A stretch of 64,000 bases of DNA from Pelagibius sp. CAU 1746 (GCF_039839785.1 NZ_JBDOQT010000002.1:310001-374000), one strand, 5' to 3'. Counted from the first letter of the stretch, positions 51,400 through 61,558 are shown. Notes: a model not told the origin generated them from the sequence alone. A program made the numbers and translations.

Positions 51400-52677
51400 C
51401 TATCGGGCCATTTCCAAGATGTCGAAACCGCGGTTGCGGTCGATGAGATAGACGAGCCCGCGCTCGTCCACGTCGACGTCATTGGACTGCGGGCTGGGCT
51501 CCCCGCCGCGCGGCTCCGGGATGAAGTGGGCGGCCTCCCGCGGCGCGAAGGGATCGGAGACGTCGACGACGCGCAGGCCGCCGGCGAACCAGGTGGCGTA
51601 GACCAGCGGCTCGTCCAGCTTCTCGCGAAACTGGTGCGCCCCGAAACGGCCCGGCGCCCGCGCCCAGGGCGAGTCCAGCTCGCTGACGTCGAAGGCCGAG
51701 AGTGCCTGGATGTTGTCGAAGTCGGTGACGTCGAAGACCCAGAGAAAGGCGTGCAGGCGCCCGGGCACATGATCGTGCTCCTCGTCCACCGCCACGGCGA
51801 TGCGCCGCCCGGCGGCGGTCCCCGTCACCGGCAGGATGGTGTGCGTCGGCTCCGGGAAGGGCGGGTGGTAGTCGTGGCTGGCCACGGTTCTCGGCCTGGT
51901 GATGTCGCTCACGTCGAGCACCCGGAAACCGGCGTGCCAGACCGAGGCCCACATCTCGTCGCCGACACGCAGGGCATGGTGCAGCCGGTTCTTGTAGCCC
52001 TGCCAGGTCGGCGTCTCGCCGGCGGCGACATGCTGGCCCGGCATGTGCCAGCGCGACACCTCCCGCGGGTCGGCCGCATCCTTCAGGTCGTAGATCACCA
52101 GGATGTTGCCGAGGTAGCCCTCCATCTCGGTGGAGATGTAGGCGTAGTTCGCATCCATGTCGAAGCGGTGGGAGCCGAAGCCGAAGGTGCGCCGGTGCAC
52201 CAGCTCGCGCGGCTTGGCCTTGTCGGAAATATCCCAGACCTTGAAGCCGCCCTCTTCGTAGCCGCGCGCCTGCGCCGTGTCCAGTTCGGCCACCTGTGCC
52301 GGCTCGACGCCGAGCCGCGCGGCGACCTCGGCGTCCTCCGGCGGCCGTCCCAGCTCCGCCGTCAGCACCGCGCGCAGCTCCGCCAGGCGCGAGCCCTTGC
52401 GCAGGAAGTGGCGGCGGTTCTGCTCCACGTTGGTGACCATGATGTCGCCGGCCACGCGCACCTTGTGGGTGTGGGAGAAGTCATCAGCCAGCATGATCTG
52501 CGCGGTGATCCGCGGGTTCTTCGGGTCGCGCACGTCGACGATGCTGGTGCCGAAGGGCGGCTTCATGTGGCCGACGTAGGCGTAGCCGTCCTGCACCACC
52601 ACCTGGCCGCCGCCCGGCAGGTCCAGACCGCCGATCCGCTTCAAGTTACGGGCCAAGCTGCTGTCCGCCGCCGCCAT
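51400..52677 (-). CDS. LVIVD-repeat (beta-propeller-like) protein
   Basis: A 425-residue protein with repeated blades: GTSIVDVRDPKNPRITAQI, GGFKVWDISDKAKPRELVH, AGFRVLDVSDITRPRTVAS, FLWVFDVTDFDNIQALS and GGLRVVDVSDPFAPREAAH. No signal peptide or membrane helix is seen. Between blades, at about residues 110-145, is an insertion (LRAVLTAELGRPPEDAEVAA followed by RLGV) that looks like a helix-turn-helix of sigma-factor type. It starts one base after the TctA stop. LVIVD proteins are usually extracellular scaffolds of unknown function. Confidence 0.85.
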   Translation of the reverse strand: MAAADSSLARNLKRIGGLDLPGGGQVVVQDGYAYVGHMKPPFGTSIVDVRDPKNPRITAQIMLADDFSHTHKVRVAGDIMVTNVEQNRRHFLRKGSRLAELRAVLTAELGRPPEDAEVAARLGVEPAQVAELDTAQARGYEEGGFKVWDISDKAKPRELVHRRTFGFGSHRFDMDANYAYISTEMEGYLGNILVIYDLKDAADPREVSRWHMPGQHVAAGETPTWQGYKNRLHHALRVGDEMWASVWHAGFRVLDVSDITRPRTVASHDYHPPFPEPTHTILPVTGTAAGRRIAVAVDEEHDHVPGRLHAFLWVFDVTDFDNIQALSAFDVSELDSPWARAPGRFGAHQFREKLDEPLVYATWFAGGLRVVDVSDPFAPREAAHFIPEPRGGEPSPQSNDVDVDERGLVYLIDRNRGFDILEMAR

Positions 52678-52678
52678 G

Positions 52679-54208
52679 TCAGCCCTCCCCTTCCGCGAAG
52701 ACCTCTTCACGGCGCCGGCGCTTGCGGCGCTGTATGAAGGCGGGCAGCACCAGGGAGGCAAAGAGTGCGACCCAGAGGATGTTGCCCAGCGGCGAGGAAA
52801 ACAGCGTCAGGAAATCTCCGTCGGACTTCTGCAGTGCGACCAGCATGTACTGCTCCAGCAACGGACCCAGGATGACGCCGATGAGGATGGCGGCCACGTG
52901 ATAGCCGGTCTTGCGGGCGATGTAGCCGAGGATGCCGAAGGCGAAGGCCAGATACATGTCGAACATGTACTCGCGCGGCACGAAGGAGCCGATCAGCGTG
53001 AAACCGATGATGACCGGCGACATGAAGGTCGTGGACACCAGCGTCACCCGTGACATGTAGCGCGACAGCGGCAGGATGGTGAAGGCCATCAGCAGATAGG
53101 TGGTGAACATGGCCATGAAGATGCCGTAACCGAGCTCCGGTCGCTCCATGAAGAGGCGCGGGCCGGTATTGACGCCCTGGTACTGCATGACCACCAGCAT
53201 GATGGCCGCCGTGGCGCCGCCGGGAATGCCGAGCACCAGCAGCGGAATCAGTGTTCCCGCGGTAACCCCGTTGTTGGCCGATTCCGGCGCGATCAGCCCC
53301 TCGGGATGCCCGGTGCCGTAGAGTTCCGGCGTCTTCGAGAAGGCGCGCGACTGCTGGTAGGCGACAAAGGCGGCGATGGCCGCGCCGGCGCCAGGCGTGA
53401 CGCCGATGATGAGTCCGATGAGGCTGGTCCAGGTGACGTGCCACCAGCGCTTCAGGGTGATGCGCACACCCTCGAGAGTCTGGTGCCAGGTGCCGGTCTG
53501 CAGGCGGTCGCGGCTGTGCTCGGAAAGGATCGACTCGCCCTCGATGACCAAGAAGGCTTCTGAGATGGCGAAGAGACCGACCAGCGCCGGGATCAGCGGT
53601 ACGCCGTCGTACAGTTCCAGAAAACCCATGGTGCCGCGCGGCGTGGCATAGACGTGGTCGGCGCCTATCGAACCGATCATCAAGCCGAAGAAACCGGCGA
53701 TCAGCCCCTTCAAGGTATCCTTGGAGGCGATGGAGGCGATCAGCGAGATGCCGAACAGCATGACGACGACCATTTCCACCGAGTGCATGTAGAAGCCGAC
53801 GCGCGCCAAGAGCGGCATCGAGAGCAGCGCGATAGCCGTGGTCAGCAGTCCGCCCAGGGTCGAGGAGGTGAAGGAGATGGAAAGCGCCATCTGGCCCTGC
53901 CCCTTCTTCACCATGGGATAGCCGTCCAGCGGCGTCGCCGCGGCCCCCGCGGTGCCGGGGATATTCACCAGGATGGCCGGGATCCCCGCGCCCATGCGCG
54001 AGGCGCAGTAAAGCGCGACCATGAAGACCAGGCCGACCTCAACATCCATGACCAGGGTGAAGGGCAGCAGAATGATGATGGTGTTGGCGGCGCTGAACCC
54101 GGGAATGGCGCCGACGATGAAGCCGAGGAAGATCGAGGGGATGATCACCCACCACAGCGAAAGGCTGTGCAGGAAAAGCTCGGTGAAAAAGGCGAAGCCG
54201 GTTTCCAT
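52679..54208 (-). CDS. tctA: Tripartite tricarboxylate transporter permease TctA
   Basis: A 509-residue protein with about 12 membrane helices, the large permease of the TTT family. The hallmark segments GAIPGFSAANTIIILLPFT, NIPGTAGAAATPLDGYPM, GVTPGAGAAIAAFVAYQQSR and VLGIPGGATAAIMLVVMQ are present. It acts with TctB and the TctC receptor encoded upstream to import a carboxylate driven by ion gradient. Substrate not determinable. Confidence 0.95.
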   Translation of the reverse strand: METGFAFFTELFLHSLSLWWVIIPSIFLGFIVGAIPGFSAANTIIILLPFTLVMDVEVGLVFMVALYCASRMGAGIPAILVNIPGTAGAAATPLDGYPMVKKGQGQMALSISFTSSTLGGLLTTAIALLSMPLLARVGFYMHSVEMVVVMLFGISLIASIASKDTLKGLIAGFFGLMIGSIGADHVYATPRGTMGFLELYDGVPLIPALVGLFAISEAFLVIEGESILSEHSRDRLQTGTWHQTLEGVRITLKRWWHVTWTSLIGLIIGVTPGAGAAIAAFVAYQQSRAFSKTPELYGTGHPEGLIAPESANNGVTAGTLIPLLVLGIPGGATAAIMLVVMQYQGVNTGPRLFMERPELGYGIFMAMFTTYLLMAFTILPLSRYMSRVTLVSTTFMSPVIIGFTLIGSFVPREYMFDMYLAFAFGILGYIARKTGYHVAAILIGVILGPLLEQYMLVALQKSDGDFLTLFSSPLGNILWVALFASLVLPAFIQRRKRRRREEVFAEGEG

Positions 54209-54223
54209 GTCGCCGCCCGCCCC

Positions 54224-54730
54224 TCAGCTCAAAGCCTGGACCAGGTATTCGACCGGTCCCTTGGGAAAGCGCTTCTGGAAGAGGATCACGAAGACCACAA
54301 GGCCTATGGCGGCCATGATCAGCGCCGCGGTCAAATAGGTCAGAGGCCGCCGGGCATTGCCGAGCAGCATCATGGAAGCGGCCATGAAGAGGAAGGTGGT
54401 CAGCGTAAAGCCCAGCCACTGCAGCGCAACCACGTAGCCGAGGCTGAGGGCGATAAAGCCCAGGCGCTTGGGCAGGATGTCGTAAGGCTCGATCAGGGTC
54501 GACATACCGAGGGATGCCTCGCCGCGCCACAGCGCGCGCGCCGCCGTGGCGAAGAAGATCACCACCAGCAGGATCATGATGCTTCCGACCATGAAAGCGT
54601 TCAACTGCGCCGACCAGGGCGAGTCGATGACGGTTGCGATGTAGTAGAGGGTAAATCCCAAAGCCAGCACGGGGATGATCAGTTCACCCCCGAGCTGGCG
54701 CTTCTCGTCGCTGTCCTGCGTCGACGCCAT
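54224..54730 (-). CDS. tctB: Tripartite tricarboxylate transporter small subunit TctB
   Basis: 168 residues with four hydrophobic helices (IIPVLALGFTLYYIATVI, AFMVGSIMILLVVIFFATA, GFIALSLGYVVALQWLGFTL, YLTAALIMAAIGLVVFVIL), as in TctB. It precedes TctA by 15 bases. Poorly conserved in sequence in general, so the call rests on size, topology and position. Confidence 0.9.
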   Translation of the reverse strand: MASTQDSDEKRQLGGELIIPVLALGFTLYYIATVIDSPWSAQLNAFMVGSIMILLVVIFFATAARALWRGEASLGMSTLIEPYDILPKRLGFIALSLGYVVALQWLGFTLTTFLFMAASMMLLGNARRPLTYLTAALIMAAIGLVVFVILFQKRFPKGPVEYLVQALS

Positions 54731-54861
54731 GTCCAGACTGTCCCGTTACCTGCCCTTTGCCGGGCCGCCCCCCACCCGCGGCGGGCGAAATCAAACCGAG
54801 TGGGCGGGGGCCGGAGGTTCGCGCCTCCCCCCTCCCGCCGGACCGAAGTCCGCAGCTCGCT

Positions 54862-55890
54862 TCAGCTGCCGGTCAGATACGACTTGTACTTGGCGCCCAG
54901 GTCCAGCATCGCCTGCTTGAACTTGCCGCATTCCTCGACGCCGCCGTAGTTCACATACTCCCAATGGCCCTTGGCCTGAAGCACGGAGGCCTTGTATTCG
55001 GGATCCGCGAAGACCTTCCGGAAGGTCGACTGCAGCATCTCGAAACGATCAGGGTACTTGTCGGCCGCCGCCTTGTGGATGCCGAAGGCGCGCGAGGAGA
55101 GCATCGGCGGCAAGTTGGTGCCGTAGACCTCGTTCATGGTCGGCGCGTTGTCCAGCGCCTCGCCCAGCACGTTCTTGTCGTTGAACACCAGCAGGGTCTT
55201 CACGGCGTCGCCGGCCGCGGCGACGGTGCCCGAGGTCAGCACCGAGAAGTCGACCTCGCCGGTGACGGCCCCGGCGACCGTCTTCTTGCCGCCGGAAAGC
55301 GGAATCAGCGTGACCTCGATGCCGGTATGCTCGGCCAACGCCAGCATGCCGATGGAGGCCGGGTGCGCGAGGCGGCTGGTGCCGACGTTCAGCTTGCGCT
55401 TCTTGCCCTCGGCAATGACGTCGTCGAGGGTCTGAAGTTTGCTCTCGGCGCCGACGAAGAGGCAGCCGGGATCGGTATCCACACGGCCCCAGTAGATGTA
55501 GTCGTCGATGTTGAAGCTCGGCTCCTTGACCACCCAGTTCAGCACTTCCGGCCCCATGTTGCCGAAGATGAGGCTGTAGCAGTCGGGCTCGTACTTGCCC
55601 ATGTAGACCTCGTAGCCGACCCGCCCCGAGGCGCCCGGGAAGAAGCCCGGCTCGAAGTTGGTGTCGAGGTACTTTTTCCAGACCGCGGTGAAGGCGCGCA
55701 GGTTGCGGTCGGCGCCGCCGCCTTCGCGAGTCGGAACGATGACGTCGATATTGCGCTCCGGATAACCGGCCGCGAAGGCACGCGAAACCAGTCCGCCGCT
55801 GCCACCCAGAACTGCAGCCGCCGCGCCGGCCTTCAGCAGGGAGCGCCGCGAAAGGCTTGAGATAAAAGAGCTCCGTTGTGAGTTGGACAT
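54862..55890 (-). CDS. tctC: Bug/TctC-type extracytoplasmic receptor
   Basis: A 342-residue periplasmic solute receptor of the Bug/TctC family. The N-terminus SRRSLLKAGAAAAVLGGSGG is a twin-arginine (Tat) signal, which is unusual for this family and implies folding before export. The mature protein begins near AAGYPERNIDVIVPTREGGG, the Bug motif. First gene of the operon with TctB, TctA, the LVIVD protein and the hydrolase; 131 bases separate it from TctB. Confidence 0.92.
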   Translation of the reverse strand: MSNSQRSSFISSLSRRSLLKAGAAAAVLGGSGGLVSRAFAAGYPERNIDVIVPTREGGGADRNLRAFTAVWKKYLDTNFEPGFFPGASGRVGYEVYMGKYEPDCYSLIFGNMGPEVLNWVVKEPSFNIDDYIYWGRVDTDPGCLFVGAESKLQTLDDVIAEGKKRKLNVGTSRLAHPASIGMLALAEHTGIEVTLIPLSGGKKTVAGAVTGEVDFSVLTSGTVAAAGDAVKTLLVFNDKNVLGEALDNAPTMNEVYGTNLPPMLSSRAFGIHKAAADKYPDRFEMLQSTFRKVFADPEYKASVLQAKGHWEYVNYGGVEECGKFKQAMLDLGAKYKSYLTGS

Positions 55891-56029
55891 TGTCGCTTGT
55901 CTCCTCCCAAGGCGTGTTTTGGCCGGTTCGTGCGGCCGTGTTTAGCGATGACCTCGCCGTTATTGGTTAAAGCTTCGACCATATTGAAAAATAAGTCAAA
56001 TGTGACGACTCGACAAAAATCTCCAGAGC

Positions 56030-56067
56030 AATTGGTCAACCGATTCGTATGAATTGGCTATACCAAT
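56030..56067. promoter_or_regulatory. GntR-like operators upstream of the tct operon
   Basis: ATTGGCTATACCAAT at 56053-56067 is an ATTGG-N5-CCAAT palindrome and AATTGGTCAACCGATT at 56030-56045 is a near-palindrome; ATTGGTTAA recurs near 55960. The GGT-NN-ACC pattern suits a FadR/FCD-type GntR repressor, but no GntR gene is in the window. Confidence 0.5.
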
Positions 56068-56138
56068 AATCCGCCTTTGCCCGACCGGCGGCAGATAGCG
56101 GAGAGGGGATTATGGAAGCCCGGGCAGGGCTGCGGGGA

Positions 56139-56897
56139 TCAGAAGATCGCGAGCAGGGCGATGCCTTCGTAGAGCAGCCGCAGCGCCAGAATCGAGAGCA
56201 GCACCGCGAGAACCCGATGGAAGGTCCGGTCATTCATCTTCACCAGCACGCGCTTGCCGATCACGGTGCCGAGGAACCCGCTGAGCACCATGGCGACGAT
56301 CAGGCCGGCGTAGGGCGCGTAGTTGAAGCCGAGCAGACCGAAGGCGACGACCTTGATGCCGTGCTGGGCCACCATACAGGTGGAGTGGGTCGCGACGTGC
56401 TCCAGCCGGCCGAGCCGCATCGACTTCACCATGGCCGACACGAAGGTGCCCGTGGCGCCGAAGAACATGGTGAGAAAGCTTGAGACGATGCCGGTGATGA
56501 GGACCTTGAAACGCCCCTGCGTGGCGACCGCCGGCCCCCAGACCGACCAGAGGATGAAACAGGCGAGCCCGATGTTGAGGATCGCCGGCGGCAGTTGCAC
56601 GGCGGTCAGCCCGCCGAAGGCCGCGCCGATCAGGCTGCCGAGGCAGAAAGGAGCCAGGATCTTCCACTCGACGCCGCGGATCATGATCGCCGCGCGCCCC
56701 GCGTTGGAGCCGATCTGCACCACGCCGTGGATGGGGATCAGCGCATGGGCCGGAACAAGCACGGCCATGACCGCGATCAGCACGATCCCCCCGCCGATCC
56801 CCGCCGCCGCGGTGAGAAAAGAGGTCGCCGCGCTGAGCGCGATCAAAGCCGCCGACGCCGTCACACCGACGTCGGCGGGCACCAGCCATTCAATCAT
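56139..56897 (-). CDS. TauE/SafE family anion exporter
   Basis: A 252-residue membrane protein with about eight helices in two halves. Segments FLTAAAGIGGGIVLIAVMAVLVP, HGVVQIGSNAGRAAIMIRG and FLTMFFGATGTFVSAMVKS are typical of the sulfite exporter TauE/SafE family. The substrate may be a sulfur anion. It ends just upstream of the divergent region of the tct operon and is not part of the sulfide locus. Confidence 0.9.
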   Translation of the reverse strand: MIEWLVPADVGVTASAALIALSAATSFLTAAAGIGGGIVLIAVMAVLVPAHALIPIHGVVQIGSNAGRAAIMIRGVEWKILAPFCLGSLIGAAFGGLTAVQLPPAILNIGLACFILWSVWGPAVATQGRFKVLITGIVSSFLTMFFGATGTFVSAMVKSMRLGRLEHVATHSTCMVAQHGIKVVAFGLLGFNYAPYAGLIVAMVLSGFLGTVIGKRVLVKMNDRTFHRVLAVLLSILALRLLYEGIALLAIF

Positions 56898-56989
56898 CGT
56901 CGCCCAGGTTCAAGAAGAAAGGACTGCGGCCCCTTATAGCAGCCGACGGCGTCTTGCCCATAGGCCCGGGGCGACGATCGGGGAAAGCC

Positions 56990-57757
<768 letters not shown>

Positions 57758-57867
57758 CGGCCGCGCCGTAGCACGGCCAAGGCCTATCTAGGCCCAGCCC
57801 CCCGCAAAAGGCAATGCGGGAAAAGCAACGGATGCATTTCCGGCGCGAGCGACTAGACTGCGCCGCC

Positions 57868-58881
57868 ATGAGCCCGGAAAGCCCCATGCCCGATGCGCCG
57901 GAAATCCTGCCGTCCGACGACGCCGCCTTCGCGCGCGCCGCCGCCTTGCTGCGCGCCGGCGAACTGGTGGCCTTCCCGACGGAGACCGTCTACGGCCTGG
58001 GCGCCGATGCCACTTCCGACGCCGCCGTGGCCGGCATCTTCGCGGCCAAGGAGCGCCCGCGGTTCAATCCGCTGATCGTCCACTTCACCAGCGCCGAGGC
58101 CGCCGGGGCCGAGGTGGTCTTCGACGCCCGCGCCCGCGCGGCGGCCGCCGCCTTCTGGCCCGGGCCGCTGACCCTGGTGCTGCCGCGCCGCCCGGAAAGC
58201 CGCCTCTCCCTGCTGTGCAGCGCCGGGCTCGACACCCAGGCGGTGCGCGTGCCGGCCCATCCCCTCGCCCAGCGCCTGCTGGCCGAGTGCGGCCTGCCGC
58301 TGGCCGCGCCCAGCGCCAACGCCTCCGGGCGCATCAGCCCCACCGAAGCGGCCCACGTCGCCGCCTCCCTAGGCGCGCGGGTGCCGCTCATCCTCGACGG
58401 CGGCCCCTGCGAGGTCGGCCTGGAGTCGACGGTGCTCGACCTCTCCGCTCCGGCCCCGACGATTCTCCGCCCCGGCAGCATCACGGCACAAGACCTGACC
58501 CTCGTTGTCGGGGAGCTGCGGGGAATGCTGGAAGCCTCGGAATCCCTGGAATTGAAAGCTCCGGGCATGCTGAGCAGCCACTACGCACCGGGACATCCGG
58601 TACGGCTCGACGCGGCCAAAGCGGCCGGCGACGAAGCGCTGCTGGCCTTCGGGCCGGAGGTTCCGCCGGGCGCCGCCGCGACCCTGAACCTCAGCCCCAC
58701 AGGCGACCTGACCGAGGCCGCCGCGCACCTCTTCGCCTATCTGCACCGCCTGGACGGCGCCGACGTCCGGGCCATCGCCGTCATGCCCATCCCCGAGGAA
58801 GGCCCCGGAGGCGGATTGGGCGCGGCCATCAACGACCGCCTGCGCCGGGCGGCGGCGCCGCGCGGCCAGGAGCGGAGCTGA
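57868..58881 (+). CDS. L-threonylcarbamoyladenylate synthase (Sua5/YrdC type)
   Basis: A 337-residue enzyme that makes threonylcarbamoyl-AMP for t6A tRNA modification. The YrdC domain shows ELVAFPTETVYGLGADA, KERPRFNPLIVH, WPGPLTLVL, RVPAHPLAQRLL and PLAAPSANASGRISPT. A linker and a C-terminal Sua5 domain (from about residue 230, PGMLSSHYAPGHPV) make it the long form. Start at 57868; ATG at 57886 is possible. CTAGAC lies ten bases before the start, so the leader may be very short. Confidence 0.93.
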   Translation: MSPESPMPDAPEILPSDDAAFARAAALLRAGELVAFPTETVYGLGADATSDAAVAGIFAAKERPRFNPLIVHFTSAEAAGAEVVFDARARAAAAAFWPGPLTLVLPRRPESRLSLLCSAGLDTQAVRVPAHPLAQRLLAECGLPLAAPSANASGRISPTEAAHVAASLGARVPLILDGGPCEVGLESTVLDLSAPAPTILRPGSITAQDLTLVVGELRGMLEASESLELKAPGMLSSHYAPGHPVRLDAAKAAGDEALLAFGPEVPPGAAATLNLSPTGDLTEAAAHLFAYLHRLDGADVRAIAVMPIPEEGPGGGLGAAINDRLRRAAAPRGQERS

Positions 58882-58930
58882 CTGCGCGGCGGACTCGCCA
58901 GGACGCCCCGCGATCTCTAGATTTTCTCCC

Positions 58931-60373
58931 ATGGACGCCCGCACCCCAAAAACATCCGACCTGGACGCCCTGAAGCAGCGGCTCGTCGACGCCCTGGGCG
59001 CGACGGCGGTGATCGACGATGCCGACGGCATGGCGCCCTATCTGGAAGATCAGCGCAGACGCTACCAGGGCGCCGCGCCCTTCGTGGTCCGCCCGGCGAC
59101 GACCGGGGAGGTCGCCGCCACGGTGACGCTGTGCCGTGACGCAGGCGTGCCGATCGTCCCCCAAGGCGGCAATACCGGCCTGGTGGCCGGCGGCATCCCT
59201 CTGGCCGGAGACGGCGCGGTACTGCTGAACCTCGGACGCATGAACCGGATCCGCGACGTCGACGCCACGGACTATTCCATCACCGTCGAGGCCGGCTGCA
59301 TCCTGAGCCAAGTGCAGGACGCCGCCGAAGAGGCCGGCCGCCTCTTCCCCCTCAGCCTGGGCGCCGAGGGCTCCTGCCAGATCGGCGGCAACCTCTCCAC
59401 CAACGCCGGCGGGGTCCACGTGCTGCGCTACGGCAACGCCCGCGACCTGGTGCTGGGGCTGGAGGTCGTGCTGCCCGACGGACGCGTCTGGGACGGCCTG
59501 CGCGCCCTGCGCAAGGACAACACCGGCTATGCGCTGAAGCACCTCTTCGTCGGCGCGGAAGGCACACTCGGCATCATCACCGCTGCCTGCCTGAAGCTCT
59601 TCCCGCGCCCGGCCGAGACCGAGGTGGCCTTCGTCGCCGTCACCGATCCCGCCGCCGCCGTCGAACTGCTGGGCCGCGCCCGCGCGGCCACCGGCGACCG
59701 GGTGAACGCCTTCGAGCTGATCCCGCGCATCGGCCTGGACTTCGCCCTGAAGCACGTCGAAGGCATCGAGGACCCGCTGGCCGAAACGAGCGACTGGTAC
59801 GTGCTGATCGAGCTGGCCTCGGGCCGCGCCGACGGCAGCCTGCGCGACAGCCTGGAAGAGTTCCTCGCCGCCGCCGTGGAGGACGGCCTCGTCGCCGATG
59901 CGGCCCTGGCCGCCAACGAGCGCCAGTCGACGGCCTTCTGGGCCATCCGCGAAGCCATCGTCGAGGCGCAGAGGTTCGAAGGCGGCTCCATCAAGCACGA
60001 CGTCTCGGTGGCGGTCTCCAGGACACCCGAATTCATCGCCCGCGCGACGGCGCTGGTGAAGAACATGGTGCCCGGCATCCGCCCGGTGCCCTTCGGCCAT
60101 GTCGGCGACGGCAACATCCACTTCAACCTCTCGCAGCCGGAAGACGCCGAGCGTGAGGCCTATCTCGCGCGCTGGGAAGAGGTGAACGAGGCTGTGCACG
60201 AGTTGGTGGTCGAACTGGGCGGCTCGATCTCCGCCGAGCATGGCATCGGCTACATGAAGCGGGAGGAAAACGCGCGCTTCAAGTCGGAGGTCGAGCTGGA
60301 CCTCATGCGCGCCGTCAAGCGGGCCCTCGATCCCGAAGGGCTGATGAACCCCGGCAAGGTGATCAAGCCCTAG
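58931..60373 (+). CDS. GlcD-type FAD-binding oxidoreductase (D-2-hydroxyacid dehydrogenase)
   Basis: A 480-residue flavoprotein. The FAD-binding 4 domain has VPIVPQGGNTGLVAGG and LSLGAEGSCQIGGNLSTNAGG; the C-terminal substrate domain has VPFGHVGDGNIHFN and SAEHGIGYMKREE, with metal/substrate histidines. It is closest in pattern to D-2-hydroxyglutarate or D-lactate dehydrogenases. Electron acceptor and substrate are not fixed by sequence. Its stop overlaps the convergent DMT gene by four bases. Confidence 0.92.
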   Translation: MDARTPKTSDLDALKQRLVDALGATAVIDDADGMAPYLEDQRRRYQGAAPFVVRPATTGEVAATVTLCRDAGVPIVPQGGNTGLVAGGIPLAGDGAVLLNLGRMNRIRDVDATDYSITVEAGCILSQVQDAAEEAGRLFPLSLGAEGSCQIGGNLSTNAGGVHVLRYGNARDLVLGLEVVLPDGRVWDGLRALRKDNTGYALKHLFVGAEGTLGIITAACLKLFPRPAETEVAFVAVTDPAAAVELLGRARAATGDRVNAFELIPRIGLDFALKHVEGIEDPLAETSDWYVLIELASGRADGSLRDSLEEFLAAAVEDGLVADAALAANERQSTAFWAIREAIVEAQRFEGGSIKHDVSVAVSRTPEFIARATALVKNMVPGIRPVPFGHVGDGNIHFNLSQPEDAEREAYLARWEEVNEAVHELVVELGGSISAEHGIGYMKREENARFKSEVELDLMRAVKRALDPEGLMNPGKVIKP

Positions 60374-61311
60374 CGGCGAACTTTCGCCGTCGTGGCCAGC
60401 GCGATACCGGTGACGATGGCGGCAACGCCGACGGCATGAAAACCCTGCAGGCGCTCGCCCAGGAAAACGAAAGCCAGCAGCGCGGCGAAGACCGGGATGA
60501 GATGCATGAAGAGCCCGCCCTTGTTCGGACCCAGAACCTCTATGCCGCGGTTGAAGCAGAGAAAAGCCAGCAGCGAAGCGAAGATCGACACGTAGGCCAC
60601 GGCCAGAAGGGACTCCTGCGTTACCGGCATCACGCGCACGAAGGCGCTTTCCCACAGGTAGGCCGGCAGCAGCATGGCGATCGCCAGGGCCATGGTCGCC
60701 GCCAGCAGAGACTGCGGATGCAGCGTGGCGGGCCGGCGCTTCACCAGAACCGTGTACATCGACCAGAAGAACGCGGCGGCCAACATGATGAAGTCGCCCT
60801 TGTTGACGCTGAGGCTGCGCAGATGGGCGAGGTCGCCGCGCAGGATCACCACCGTGACGCCGGCCAGGGAGACCGCGATGGCCAGCAGGATGCGCGGCGT
60901 GATCGGCTCGCGATAGAGCGCCCAGGACAGCAGCGGCACCAGCACCGGGCAGATGGCCACCAGCAGGGCCGCATTGGTGGCAGTGGTGTAGTTCACCGAG
61001 AGATAAAGCGAGGTGTGGAAGGCCGCCATGCCGAAGAAGGCGAGCAGGGCGAGGTTTTTCCAATGATGACGGAGCGCTGGCCAGTCGCGCCGCAGTTTCG
61101 GCCAGGCAAAGGGCAGCAGAATCGCCAGCGCCAGCACCCAGCGCCAGAAGCTGAGGCCGACCGGCGGCACCTCGGCATGCACCGCGCGGCCGATGAAGAT
61201 GTTGCCGCCCCAGCAGGCCGAAGAAACGGCGAGCAGGAAGGCGGCAAGCAGCGGCGAAGCAGCCTTGGCCGTCGAACGGTTCTGCGGTGAGGAAACCTGA
61301 TCGGAAGACAA
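60370..61311 (-). CDS. EamA-family DMT transporter
   Basis: A 313-residue protein with ten helices in two EamA repeats (SSACWGGNIFIGRAVHAEVPP, TATNAALLVAICPVLVPLLSW, GLFMHLIPVFAALLAFVFLGE). The only usable start is TTG at 61311, since a TGA lies four codons upstream in frame and there is no ATG/GTG nearby. The gene follows a DUF4169 gene by nine bases and is probably co-transcribed. Substrate unknown. Confidence 0.87.
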   Translation of the reverse strand: MSSDQVSSPQNRSTAKAASPLLAAFLLAVSSACWGGNIFIGRAVHAEVPPVGLSFWRWVLALAILLPFAWPKLRRDWPALRHHWKNLALLAFFGMAAFHTSLYLSVNYTTATNAALLVAICPVLVPLLSWALYREPITPRILLAIAVSLAGVTVVILRGDLAHLRSLSVNKGDFIMLAAAFFWSMYTVLVKRRPATLHPQSLLAATMALAIAMLLPAYLWESAFVRVMPVTQESLLAVAYVSIFASLLAFLCFNRGIEVLGPNKGGLFMHLIPVFAALLAFVFLGERLQGFHAVGVAAIVTGIALATTAKVRR

Positions 61312-61320
61312 AGCGGCAGA

Positions 61321-61515
61321 TCAGTCCCGCTCGAGCTTTTCGGCGTCGAGCTTTTTGCCGCTAAGCTCACGCTCGGCCTTGGCCCGTTCGGCCTCGGCTT
61401 TCTTTCGCGTGCCCTTGGTGCGGCCGAACTTCGTGCGGTTGGCCGCCGCCTGCGCCTCTTTCTCAGCGCGGGCACGGCGCTTCTTCGCCTGCCGCAGATT
61501 GATGATCTCGCTCAT
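61321..61515 (-). CDS. DUF4169 family protein
   Basis: A 64-residue, highly basic, mostly helical protein: MSEIINLRQAKKRRARAEKE onward, with NRTKFGRTKG in the middle. This pattern defines DUF4169 in alphaproteobacteria. Function unknown; the charge suggests nucleic-acid or ribosome association. It precedes the DMT transporter gene by nine bases. Confidence 0.92.
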   Translation of the reverse strand: MSEIINLRQAKKRRARAEKEAQAAANRTKFGRTKGTRKKAEAERAKAERELSGKKLDAEKLERD

Positions 61516-61558
61516 CCCGCGATGTTAGGGCAGGCGGACCCGGCTGTCAGCACCCACG

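Noticed and set aside
58829-61063. 744-codon minus-strand frame opposite the Sua5 end, FAD oxidoreductase and DMT genes
   Set aside because: It is antisense to the recognised oxidoreductase and runs in another frame through the DMT gene; no domain is seen.
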